A DNA stretch of 11,288 nt, taken from assembly GCA_023417975.1 (NCBI GenBank), contig JAEZDX010000672.1, forward strand, positions 1 through 11,288, read 5' to 3'. Below are positions 1 to 7,047 of the stretch, piece by piece. A program made the position numbers and the translations under genes. The notes under the pieces were generated by a model. It saw only the letters and a list, made by a program, of their open reading frames with translations. It was not told the origin of the DNA and did no database searches. How positions within the stretch are numbered: the stretch's first letter is position 1; each line of letters opens with the position of its first letter. This DNA comes from Bacillota bacterium (lineage in GTDB: Bacteria > Bacillota > Clostridia > Clostridiales > Clostridiaceae).

Positions 1-104
1 CTACATTCACATTAAAATTCCTCTCAACATATTGTGTATTTTAAAATATGATGAATTTAATTTTTTTATATTATCAGAGCCAAAAAAGTATAAATTTTCA
101 CTTC
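1..104. other. Window-edge intergenic stretch, no supported gene
   Basis: AT-rich sequence beyond the RNA-unit terminator. The only hint of a gene is on the minus strand at the extreme edge: a GAGAGG-like ribosome binding site about 9 nt before a GTG at 10-8 that stays open for the three codons left in the window. That is too little to call a gene. The plus-strand frame that can be read through 32-214 crosses the terminator and the structured RNA and has no ribosome binding site. Confidence 0.4.
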
Positions 105-137
105 AAAAAAATAAAAAAGAGAGGATTATTCCTCTCT
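105..137 (-). terminator. Rho-independent terminator of the tRNA/ncRNA unit
   Basis: Read on the minus strand, a perfect 7-bp stem (AGAGAGG/CCTCTCT, arms at 131-137 and 118-124) with a six-base loop is followed directly by TTTTTT, one A and seven further T residues. This is a canonical intrinsic terminator. There is no T tract on the plus-strand side, so it acts on leftward transcription and closes the transcript that begins at the promoter near 494-522. Confidence 0.88.
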
Positions 138-330
138 CTAAAGTCATATTATTATCCGAAATACCGGTACTCTATTTTGACACCTATCTCTCGATAGGTG
201 GGTGTCCTCATTGATACATCTATCGCCTTCAAAGCCGTAAAAAGGTCTCACAAGATGGTACATATAAATATCAGAATATCGAACTCCCGTAAATGTGATG
301 TAGGTTCAAAATAAGAGCTTAACGCATATT
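138..330 (-). ncRNA. Structured non-coding RNA downstream of tRNA-Leu, possibly 6S (SsrS)-like
   Basis: No plausible protein is encoded between the tRNA and the terminator, but the minus strand folds well. A long closing helix pairs 306-317 with 170-180 (11 pairs with one bulged base). Inside it 297-302 pairs with 215-220. A perfect 8-bp hairpin with a GAGA (GNRA) tetraloop sits at 181-200, next to the closing helix. A conserved-looking GAACC...GGGAGTTC segment lies near the 5' end. The 180-200 nt length and long-range 5'/3' closure fit a 6S RNA, which binds the sigma-A RNA polymerase holoenzyme, and parts of the sequence feel familiar from clostridial 6S genes. I cannot confirm the family by eye, and the GNRA hairpin is not an obvious 6S hallmark. 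No separate promoter is evident between it and the tRNA, so co-transcription and processing from the tRNA precursor are likely. Confidence 0.6.
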
Positions 331-340
331 CCAGAAAATA

Positions 341-423
341 TGGTGCGAAAGACGGGACTTGAACCCGTACGGTCTCCCACACGCCCCTCAAACGTGCGCG
401 TCTGCCAATTCCGCCACTCTCGC
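341..423 (-). tRNA. tRNA-Leu (anticodon GAG)
   Basis: The minus strand gives an 83-nt class II tRNA. The acceptor arms GCGAGAG and CTTTCGC pair with one G-U wobble, followed by discriminator A and an encoded CCA at 343-341. The D-arm sequence GTGGCGGAATTGGCAGACGC is the usual bacterial tRNA-Leu form. The anticodon stem CACGT/GCGTG encloses the loop TTGAGGG, placing GAG at the anticodon, which reads CUC and CUU. A variable arm precedes the T arm ACGGGTTCAAGTCCCGT. All class II leucine features are present and it appears functional. Confidence 0.96.
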
Positions 424-493
424 ATATATATAACATTACGAACAACCATCAATATATTGCATTAATTTAAAATGTTCGTTAGCCACATGTATT

Positions 494-522
494 ATTATAA
501 TAACACTTTTACATTTTTGCAA
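494..522 (-). promoter_or_regulatory. Sigma-A promoter of the tRNA-Leu/ncRNA unit
   Basis: On the minus strand TTGCAA (522-517) and a perfect TATAAT (499-494) are separated by 17 nt. Transcription would start near 487, giving a leader of about 60 nt before the mature tRNA. The near-consensus strength suits a stable RNA unit. Confidence 0.75.
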
Positions 523-573
523 TAGCTTTTTTAAAAATTTGAAAAGTCCCTTTTCTCCCTCTATACATAACTT

Positions 574-628
574 CTTCAAAAAGTAGAAAGCGGCTTATAA
601 AACTATATATAAGCTTTATAAACCCGCT
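574..628 (-). terminator. Likely terminator of the HelD-type helicase gene
   Basis: Starting 30 nt beyond the helicase stop, the minus strand forms an interrupted hairpin pairing AGCGG-TTTATAA (about 628-616) with TTATAA-CCGCT (about 601-589), followed by a T-rich tail (TTCTACTTTTT). A second small hairpin (GAAAAG/CTTTTC, 541-555) with a T run lies between it and the tRNA promoter. The stem is AT-rich with mismatches, so strength is uncertain, but position and orientation fit. Confidence 0.55.
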
Positions 629-657
629 ATATTTATTCATGCACTGTATGCTGATAT

Positions 658-2949
658 TTATGACAGTAATGACGAAATTTTGCCCTTAACCAATATAAAT
701 TCAGTATGCAAGGCTCTAGTTAAAACTACATATAATAATCTTTTATCCAGCTCTGTGTCACAATAATTTTCCTCATTGCAATCGTAGATTATACTGCAGT
801 CAAATTCAAGACCCTTCGTCATGTAGGAAGGTATTATAACTTTCTCTATATCCACCTTGCGGTCAGTATCACTTATTACCTTCCATTTATATTTACTTCC
901 TTTAAGATACTTTTGTACGTCCTTGCATTGTGCATGTGTTTTACATATTATTGCTACATTGTGTTTGCCTGTACTTTCAGCCAATTCTGTTATACTGTCG
1001 ATATTTGCTTTCAACTCCTTACTGCTTGAGTATTCAATTACTTCAGGTTCTTTACCGTGTCTTAATACAGGTTTGGCAGGTTCCAAGCTGTTTTGCTGCT
1101 TTCTTAAAACCTTATTTGCAAAGTTTACTATTTCAACGGTAGATCTGTAGCTTTGTGTCAATGGAGTGTAAAACACCTCTTCATTATATACATCACCAAT
1201 AATCTTCTGCCAGTCATCTATTCCTTTATAAAGGTATATACTTTGTCCTGTATCTCCAACTACAGTCATAGAGGAGTTGTTTGCCATTTCCTTAAGTATA
1301 AAAAGTTCAAATTGACTGTAATCTTGTGCTTCATCTATAACTATATGCTGAAACTTATGCTTTCCTTCAACACCGCTTATCTTAAACTTAAGGTACAGCA
1401 AGGCGGCCAAATCATCGCTATCAACAATTCCCTTTTCCAAGTTTTCCTTAATTTCCTCAGTCATAAAATCCGCAAGCTGAGAAGGTATTTTATTAGCTGT
1501 TATAATGTCAAATAGATCCTTGTCATTAAATAACCTTTCATACAGCTTCAAAATATCATCATTTTCCCAGTTGTCCATATAAAAGACTACTGAACTTCTG
1601 CTCTTTTCCTTAATAGACCTTTTTTTCTCATCTCTTTCGTCATATAACCCAGTAAGCATTTTTCTTCTTTCCATACTATCTTCCATAGAATTTCTTACTG
1701 CAGCTATTTTCTTTTCATACTCACCATCAATATCTTCACATATCTTTGCGATTTTTATTTCTACTCTGTTCAGTAAATATTTTTTTATCTCCTGTTTTCT
1801 CTTATTAATAGGGGTATGGGATAAATCCTTTAAAAACAGTTTTTTAATTTCTCTGCCATAAAAAAGTGTATATGCTTCAACCTTTATATCCTCATAACCC
1901 ATACTTGATGTTTCGATATATTTTGCATATCTGTCTATTATAGTTTTAAAAACCATAGTTCCTTTTACTTTGCTGCTGTTTGTAATAAACTTTATATTTT
2001 CATCCTCATGATTTTCAATGATATGTGCAAGCTTTTTATCTTTAGAATAAATTTTATTCGGCAAATCTAAGATATCCTTAGCTAATTCTTCAAAGGTTTT
2101 TTGCTTAACATTATCTACTCCAAGGTTTGGCAATATATCGGATATATAATCAAGAAAAAGCTTGTTTGGAGCCACTACCAACACATCACTGCCATTCATT
2201 TTCTGTCTGTACTTATATAATAGATATGCAAGCCTATGCAGTGCTACTGTAGTTTTTCCTGACCCAGCGGACCCTTGAACAATTATAGCCCTGCCTTTCT
2301 CAGCCCTTATTATATCGTTCTGCTCCTTTTGAATGGTAGCAACTATATCTTTAAGTCTTCCCTTTACACCTTCTTCAAGGCTAATTTTAAGAAATTCATC
2401 TGTAAGTGAGCCCTCTTCTTCTCCACTGCCCGCCTTTAAAATAATTTGATCGATTCCTTCATCAAAAGCATCCATAAGTTCACTATTTCTTATCAACAGC
2501 TTTCGCTTTAGAAGAAGCTCTCCTTCTATGTTACCAACAGGAGCTTCATAGGATGTCCTGCCAGAGGTACTGCTGTAATATAAATCTGCTATAGGTGCTC
2601 TCCAGTCTACTACTATTTCATCACCGGACTGCTCATCCATAAGTCCTATTTTGCCTATATAAAAGCTATCCAGCTTACTCCTTGCTTCTTGAAAATCTAT
2701 TCTGGCAAAGTAAGGCTGTTCCCTTATTTCTTTATAATTATTTAACATTTTCCCATTTATATTTTGCAGATTCAGAGTTGTCTCTAACTCATAGCTATAA
2801 GCACCTTTAGATTGCTTCTTAAGCTGCACTACTTTTTCATTTATTCTCTCATAATCCTTTTCCTTATTTGATATTTCCTCCTTTAACCACTCATTGGTCT
2901 TATTCAGATTGTTAATCTCATAAATCATTTCATCATCTTTGATAGCCAT
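658..2949 (-). CDS. helD: HelD-type UvrD-like helicase, RNA polymerase recycling factor
   Basis: Superfamily 1A ATPase of the HelD (YvgS) type, which frees stalled RNA polymerase from DNA and so recycles it. Numbering is from the upstream ATG at 2961 (767 residues). The N-terminus (residues 10-60) is a probable coiled coil, the region that enters the polymerase secondary channel in studied HelD proteins. It is followed by the family signatures YFARIDF (84-90), YIGKIGL (101-107) and VDWRAPIADLYY (118-129). Helicase motifs are complete: Q-motif QKEQ (211-214), Walker A GSAGSGKTT (230-238), DEAQD (543-547), GDTGQSIY (569-576), QSYRS (603-607), TKGLEFD (715-721) and LTRA (747-750). The best start is the ATG at 2949 (763 residues): GGAGG at 2959-2955 sits 5 nt before it, whereas the ATG at 2961 overlaps that site and has no good one of its own. 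It appears to be a single-gene unit. Confidence 0.9.
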   Translation of the reverse strand: MAIKDDEMIYEINNLNKTNEWLKEEISNKEKDYERINEKVVQLKKQSKGAYSYELETTLNLQNINGKMLNNYKEIREQPYFARIDFQEARSKLDSFYIGKIGLMDEQSGDEIVVDWRAPIADLYYSSTSGRTSYEAPVGNIEGELLLKRKLLIRNSELMDAFDEGIDQIILKAGSGEEEGSLTDEFLKISLEEGVKGRLKDIVATIQKEQNDIIRAEKGRAIIVQGSAGSGKTTVALHRLAYLLYKYRQKMNGSDVLVVAPNKLFLDYISDILPNLGVDNVKQKTFEELAKDILDLPNKIYSKDKKLAHIIENHEDENIKFITNSSKVKGTMVFKTIIDRYAKYIETSSMGYEDIKVEAYTLFYGREIKKLFLKDLSHTPINKRKQEIKKYLLNRVEIKIAKICEDIDGEYEKKIAAVRNSMEDSMERRKMLTGLYDERDEKKRSIKEKSRSSVVFYMDNWENDDILKLYERLFNDKDLFDIITANKIPSQLADFMTEEIKENLEKGIVDSDDLAALLYLKFKISGVEGKHKFQHIVIDEAQDYSQFELFILKEMANNSSMTVVGDTGQSIYLYKGIDDWQKIIGDVYNEEVFYTPLTQSYRSTVEIVNFANKVLRKQQNSLEPAKPVLRHGKEPEVIEYSSSKELKANIDSITELAESTGKHNVAIICKTHAQCKDVQKYLKGSKYKWKVISDTDRKVDIEKVIIPSYMTKGLEFDCSIIYDCNEENYCDTELDKRLLYVVLTRALHTEFILVKGKISSLLS

Positions 2950-2991
2950 TAATTCCTCCATAGCATATAAGTAATTTTATTATCAATAAAT

Positions 2992-3035
2992 TCACCTTAG
3001 AAAGCCCAGAATGTTTTCCGATTTTTCTAAGGTGA
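2992..3035. repeat. 12-bp perfect inverted repeat between the helicase and transglycosylase genes
   Basis: TCACCTTAGAAA (2992-3003) and its exact complement TTTCTAAGGTGA (3024-3035) flank a 20-nt spacer. Read leftward it falls about 45 nt after the transglycosylase stop and 43 nt before the helD start, but no T run follows on that strand. On the plus strand the tail TTACTTTTCTATT is only moderately T-rich. It may be an operon-end hairpin, a transcript stabiliser or an operator. A 10-bp palindrome ACTCATGAGT (3054-3063) lies beside it. Confidence 0.6.
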
Positions 3036-3079
3036 TTACTTTTCTATTAAATCACTCATGAGTAAATAATAAAGTTTCT

Positions 3080-3643
3080 TTATTTTAATTTATCCTTGTA
3101 AACAAATTTATAAATATTATAATTTGTTTCAATTCTCTTAACATATTTATCAGTCTCTTTAAATGGAATATAGTCAAGTTTTTTACCATCCACAGAATAG
3201 TTATGACTTTGAAGCCATGACTTAACATTTCCTCTTCCGGCATTATACGCAGCTAGAACAATGTCAATATTATCTCCAAATTCTGTTCTCAAGTTATTCA
3301 GATACCAGCACCCCATCTTTATATTGGTTTCAGCATCATAAAGCATTGAATCAGAATAATTTTCAATATTCATCTTTGAAGCTATCCACGCCCCTGTCTC
3401 ATCCGTAATCTGCATAAGTCCATTGGCATTTCTATGTGAGCGGGCATCTATTTTATAATTACTTTCCACCTGTATAAGAGCTGCTACAAGATACGGATCC
3501 AGCTTATACTCTCCTGAATACTGCTTTATGTATTTAGTATACTTCAGCGGATAAATTTTTTTTACCGTTAATTGAGATAAAAATGTAATTAAAGCCGCGC
3601 CTATCAAGATTAATATAAAAATAACAAACTTGGTTTTCCTCAT
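3080..3643 (-). CDS. Membrane-anchored lytic transglycosylase (SLT domain)
   Basis: A 187-residue cell-wall enzyme that cleaves the MurNAc-GlcNAc glycosidic bond of peptidoglycan to leave 1,6-anhydro ends. A basic start and one hydrophobic segment (residues 6-23) form an uncleaved anchor or signal sequence. The goose-lysozyme-like SLT domain occupies about 38-150, with catalytic Glu60 in ALIQVES, the GLMQI motif (75-79) and AAYNAG (131-136). A tail with ETDKYVKRI (163-171) is typical of the family. Start ATG at 3643 follows an AGGGATAGG-type ribosome binding site. It begins 23 nt after the coaE stop, so it is probably the last gene of a polA-coaE-slt operon, an arrangement common in clostridia. 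There is no direct functional tie between wall remodelling and the two upstream genes. Confidence 0.88.
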   Translation of the reverse strand: MRKTKFVIFILILIGAALITFLSQLTVKKIYPLKYTKYIKQYSGEYKLDPYLVAALIQVESNYKIDARSHRNANGLMQITDETGAWIASKMNIENYSDSMLYDAETNIKMGCWYLNNLRTEFGDNIDIVLAAYNAGRGNVKSWLQSHNYSVDGKKLDYIPFKETDKYVKRIETNYNIYKFVYKDKLK

Positions 3644-3666
3644 CCTATCCCTCAGTTCAATATTAT

Positions 3667-4269
3667 TTATGTAGCATAAATACTAAGCACTTCAACAATT
3701 TCATCAATCTGCTGTCTTGTGCTCTCAAAACTATTGCTGTTATCAATTATGAAATCCGCAAAGTCCTTTTTTTCCTCCAGGCTCATCTGGGCATTCAGTC
3801 TGTTGACAGCCTGCTCATTGTTTATCCCGTCCCTTTTCCTCAATCTTTCAATCTGTATGCTTTTATTTACAAAAACTACAATATTCATATCCATCTGCTT
3901 ATGAATACCATGCTCTATAAGCGTAGGTGCATCCAGTATACATAGACCTATACCTTTACTCTCCATTAAATTCAATCTTTTAAATATTTCTTCTTTTATC
4001 ACCGGTATCATTATACTATCCAGCTTAATTCTTTCTTTGGGATACTTAAAAATATATTCTCCTAATTTCTTTCTTTTTAAAGAACCGCTTTCATCAAAAA
4101 AATGCTGTCCAAACTCCTTTGATATACTTTCCATCAAACTTGGATATAGCTGTAATACTTCCCTAGCTACCAAATCAGCATCCAGTATCTGCATCCCTTT
4201 ATTTCTGAACATCATGGAAACGGTGCTTTTACCGGAGGCTATTCCGCCGGTAAGTCCTACCTTAAACAA
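3667..4269 (-). CDS. coaE: Dephospho-CoA kinase
   Basis: Catalyses the last step of coenzyme A synthesis: ATP-dependent phosphorylation of the 3'-hydroxyl of dephospho-CoA in the cytoplasm. Numbering from a GTG at 4278 gives 203 residues with the P-loop GGIASGKST (11-19), the DADLVARE motif (33-40), LDAPTLIE (115-122), the lid-region RLRKRDG (145-151) and the C-terminal pattern AQMSLEEK...ADFIIDN. These are the family hallmarks at normal length. The GTG at 4278 abuts the AGAAGGTGA ribosome binding site with no spacing. The TTG at 4269 lies 5 nt after that site and yields a protein starting (M)FKVGLTGG, as most CoaE proteins do, so I place the start there (200 residues). The gap to the polA stop is 14 nt, implying co-transcription and translational coupling. 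Confidence 0.93.
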   Translation of the reverse strand: MFKVGLTGGIASGKSTVSMMFRNKGMQILDADLVAREVLQLYPSLMESISKEFGQHFFDESGSLKRKKLGEYIFKYPKERIKLDSIMIPVIKEEIFKRLNLMESKGIGLCILDAPTLIEHGIHKQMDMNIVVFVNKSIQIERLRKRDGINNEQAVNRLNAQMSLEEKKDFADFIIDNSNSFESTRQQIDEIVEVLSIYAT

Positions 4270-4283
4270 CTTATTCACCTTCT

Positions 4284-6917
4284 TTATTTTGCATCATACC
4301 AGGTTTCTCCTATATTTATGTCTACCTCTAAAGGCACAGACAAATTCAATACTTCCTCCATACCTTGTCTTACAAGTTCTCTAATCTCATCCTCTTCATC
4401 TTTATATACGTTTAATATTAATTCATCATGCACTTGCAGTATGAGTGTGGATTTGTATTTTCCTTCTTTAAGTTTATCATATACCTTTACCATAGCCAGT
4501 TTTATTATGTCTGCAGCACTGCCTTGAATAGGCGCATTCATTGCAAGTCTCTCACCCAATGACTTAATAATTTTATTGGATGCATTAACCTCCGGAATAT
4601 ATCTTCTTCTGTTTAAAATAGTAGTAACATACGTATTTTTCTTCGCCTCTTCAACAATAGAATCCATATATTTTCTTACACCGGGATATCTTTCAAAATA
4701 AGTATCCATATACTTTTTGGCTTCATTTTTAAATATTTTTAAATCCTTAGCAAGACTAAAATCGCTTATTCCGTAGACTATTCCGAAATTAACTGCCTTT
4801 GCTCTGCTTCTCATCAGCGAAGTAACTTCCTCAACCGGCACCTTAAAAACCTCCGATGCGGTTTTTGTGTGTATATCACCATGCCCAATAAAAGCAGAGA
4901 TTAAATTCTCATCAGCTGCTATATGAGCCAGAACTCTCAGCTCTATCTGTGAATAGTCTGCCGATAATATTATACTAGCCTCGTTATTAGGTTGAAACAC
5001 CTTTCTTATCTCTCTGCCCAATTCATATTTTATAGGTATATTTTGAAGATTGGGCTCCGTACTCGAAAGCCTTCCCGTGGTAGTTACTGTCTGATTAAAG
5101 TTTGAATGAATCTTTCCATCAATGCCAACTACATTTTTTAAGCCTTCAACATAGGTTGAATATAGCTTAGTAAGCTGCCTATAATATAGTATTTTATCAA
5201 TTACGGGATGCTTTTCCGACAATTGTTCCAGCACTTCCGCATTAGTGGAATAACCTGTTTTGGTCTTTTTGATTACCGGAAGATCCAATTTTTCAAACAA
5301 AATCTTACCTAATTGTTTAGGGGAATTAATATTAAATTCCTCTCCAGACAGCTCAAAAATATCCTTTTGATTTTTTTCTATTTCACCTTTGAACTTGGCC
5401 GCCAATTCATCCAGCATTTCCAAATTCACCTTAAATCCATGCTGCTCCATGTTTGCCAAAACCCTACATAGCGGAAGCTCCACTTCATAATACAACTTTT
5501 CCATATTGTATTCTTGAATTTTTTTAAGCAGCATTTTATATAATTGGGGCAAGTAGGTGTTTTCCCTTACCTTATACTCCATATCTTCACCGCTTATATC
5601 TGCTCCAATATAATCATGGATTAAATTTATGAGTAAATATTCTCCTTTAGAAGAATCTATAATATAAGCAGCCAGCTTAATATCAAAAGCAAGTCCTTCT
5701 ACCTCAATATCAAGCTTTTTTAAGGCTGTAAAGGTGTTTTTCATATCGTATCCTATTTTCTTTATATCTTTGTCTGCAAAAATGAGCTTTAAAAACTCCA
5801 AAGTATTTTCCTTACCCAATTCCAGCAGCTTATTTACATGTATTACAAAGTTTTTCCCGCTTTCAGTTGAAACTACAAAGTAATTCAAAAACAGACTTGA
5901 GAAATCCGTTTCGTTTTCAACATAAGGAGTTATGTACAAGGTTTCCTTATTACTTTTTATTAACTGTAATACTTCATTTAACTGTTCAACATGACTTATC
6001 TCTTCAAAGTCAATTGCTACCTCTGGTACTTCATTTTTAGCTCCTTCACTTTCACCCTTAGGCAGCTTATCCAATAGAGAATTGAACTGCATCCTGTAAA
6101 AGAACTTTTTCAGTCCGTCCAAGTCAAAGCTATCTTTTGATTTTATGTCCTCCATATCTATTTCTATCGGAACATCTGTAACAATAGTAGCAAGCTTTTT
6201 ACTGAAAACCGCAGATTCGCTGTTTTCCATTAATGTTTCTTTTACTTTTTTACCCGATATTTTATCTATATTCGAAAGTACATTTTCTATACTTCCAAAT
6301 TCATTTATCAATTTAAAGGCCGTCTTCTCCCCTATTCCCGGTACTCCCGGAATATTATCGGAGGCATCACCCATTAAGCCTTTTACATCTATAAACTGCT
6401 TCGGTGTTACACCGTATTCTACCTTCATCCTATTGCTGTCATATATTTCTTTCTCGGTTATACCTTTTTTTGTAATAACAACTTTTACGTTATCAGTTGC
6501 CAATTGAAGGGCATCTCTATCTCCTGTTACTATATATACTTCGATACCTTTCTCTTCTGCAAAAACAGAAAGTGTACCTATCAAATCATCAGCCTCATAG
6601 CCATCAATTTCAAATATATTAATGGCCAGCTTCTCGAGCAGCTCCTTTACAAGAGGAAACTGTTCCGCAAGCTCCGGGGGCATTTTCTTTCTTCCGGCTT
6701 TATAATCCACGTATTCTTTATGTCTGAAAGTAGGTGCCTTTCTGTCAAAGGCGGCCACTATGTAATTAGGCTTTATTTCATCCTGCATTTTTAGCAGCAT
6801 ATTTGTAAAACCATAAACGGCATTAGTATGAATCCCTTCGGCATTAGTAAGGGGTGGAAGTGCATAAAATGCCCGGTTTAGCAAGCTGTTCGAATCCAAG
6901 ATCAGTAATCTGTCCAT
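4284..6917 (-). CDS. polA: DNA polymerase I, probably lacking proofreading
   Basis: An 877-residue family A polymerase for gap filling, Okazaki primer removal and repair. The 5' nuclease domain is complete: LILDSN (5-10), GYEADDLIGT (107-116), TGDRDALQLA (131-140) and DASDNIPGVPGIGEKTA (184-200). The polymerase domain has motif A LSADYSQIE (Asp654), motif B RSRAKAVNFGIVYG (Lys707, Tyr715) and motif C QVHDE (828-832, Asp831). In the middle domain (about 300-470) the Exo I pair of acidic residues (DxE) is absent where TLYITPYVENE stands, and the Exo II Asp is not evident in the segment around DMKNTF (391-396). The 3'-5' exonuclease is therefore probably inactive, as in Bacillus and Thermus enzymes. 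Start ATG at 6917 follows GGAGG with good spacing. It is the first gene of the polA-coaE-slt unit. Confidence 0.97.
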   Translation of the reverse strand: MDRLLILDSNSLLNRAFYALPPLTNAEGIHTNAVYGFTNMLLKMQDEIKPNYIVAAFDRKAPTFRHKEYVDYKAGRKKMPPELAEQFPLVKELLEKLAINIFEIDGYEADDLIGTLSVFAEEKGIEVYIVTGDRDALQLATDNVKVVITKKGITEKEIYDSNRMKVEYGVTPKQFIDVKGLMGDASDNIPGVPGIGEKTAFKLINEFGSIENVLSNIDKISGKKVKETLMENSESAVFSKKLATIVTDVPIEIDMEDIKSKDSFDLDGLKKFFYRMQFNSLLDKLPKGESEGAKNEVPEVAIDFEEISHVEQLNEVLQLIKSNKETLYITPYVENETDFSSLFLNYFVVSTESGKNFVIHVNKLLELGKENTLEFLKLIFADKDIKKIGYDMKNTFTALKKLDIEVEGLAFDIKLAAYIIDSSKGEYLLINLIHDYIGADISGEDMEYKVRENTYLPQLYKMLLKKIQEYNMEKLYYEVELPLCRVLANMEQHGFKVNLEMLDELAAKFKGEIEKNQKDIFELSGEEFNINSPKQLGKILFEKLDLPVIKKTKTGYSTNAEVLEQLSEKHPVIDKILYYRQLTKLYSTYVEGLKNVVGIDGKIHSNFNQTVTTTGRLSSTEPNLQNIPIKYELGREIRKVFQPNNEASIILSADYSQIELRVLAHIAADENLISAFIGHGDIHTKTASEVFKVPVEEVTSLMRSRAKAVNFGIVYGISDFSLAKDLKIFKNEAKKYMDTYFERYPGVRKYMDSIVEEAKKNTYVTTILNRRRYIPEVNASNKIIKSLGERLAMNAPIQGSAADIIKLAMVKVYDKLKEGKYKSTLILQVHDELILNVYKDEEDEIRELVRQGMEEVLNLSVPLEVDINIGETWYDAK

Positions 6918-6941
6918 TTGTATTCCTCCATATCAACATCT

Positions 6942-6970
6942 TTTACATTCCCTATATGTATTATTGACAA
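6942..6970 (-). promoter_or_regulatory. Candidate promoter of the polA operon
   Basis: Minus-strand TTGTCA (6970-6965) and TGTAAA (6947-6942) are separated by 17 nt. The -35 is good and the -10 is weak (4 of 6). Initiation would lie about 20 nt before the polA start codon, with the GGAGG site in the short leader. No better match is present in the gap. Confidence 0.4.
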
Positions 6971-6988
6971 TATTTTTAAACATCACAC

Positions 6989-7018
6989 GCTTATGAAAAG
7001 TATAAGCCGGTGCTTATA
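6989..7018. repeat. Alternating GCTTAT/ATAAGC repeats, possible weak terminator
   Basis: GCTTAT (6989-6994), ATAAGC (7002-7007) and GCTTAT (7012-7017) alternate, so the middle copy can pair with either neighbour. On the minus strand TATAAGC/GCTTATA form a 7-bp hairpin with a four-base loop, 30 nt after the VTT gene stop and followed by ACTTTTCAT. That could be a weak terminator for that gene, or a pair of mutually exclusive hairpins ahead of the polA promoter. Confidence 0.4.
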
Positions 7019-7047
7019 GAATAAAATAGGGTATTCATTCCAAGCTT

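Noticed and set aside
32..214. 60-codon plus-strand frame at the left end
   Set aside because: It has no ribosome binding site, runs through the intrinsic terminator and the 8-bp hairpin of the structured RNA, and its sequence shows no family pattern.
248..445. 65-codon minus-strand frame over the tRNA
   Set aside because: It is the translation of the tRNA-Leu gene and its flanks; the RARLRGVWET-like stretch is an artefact of tRNA sequence.
438..479. 7-bp inverted repeat ACGAACA/TGTTCGT in the tRNA leader, considered as a LexA site
   Set aside because: A Gram-positive LexA box needs the half sites about 4 bp apart (CGAAC-N4-GTTCG); here the arms are separated by 28 nt. At most it is a leader hairpin.
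1153..1515. 120-codon plus-strand frame opposite helD, and similar frames at 857-1150 and 930-1142
   Set aside because: They lie antisense to conserved HelD helicase motifs, have no ribosome binding sites and show no coherent protein features.
4037..6794. Several plus-strand frames of 69-120 codons opposite polA and coaE
   Set aside because: All are shadows of the conserved polA and coaE coding strands, with low-complexity Ser/Ile/Phe-rich translations.
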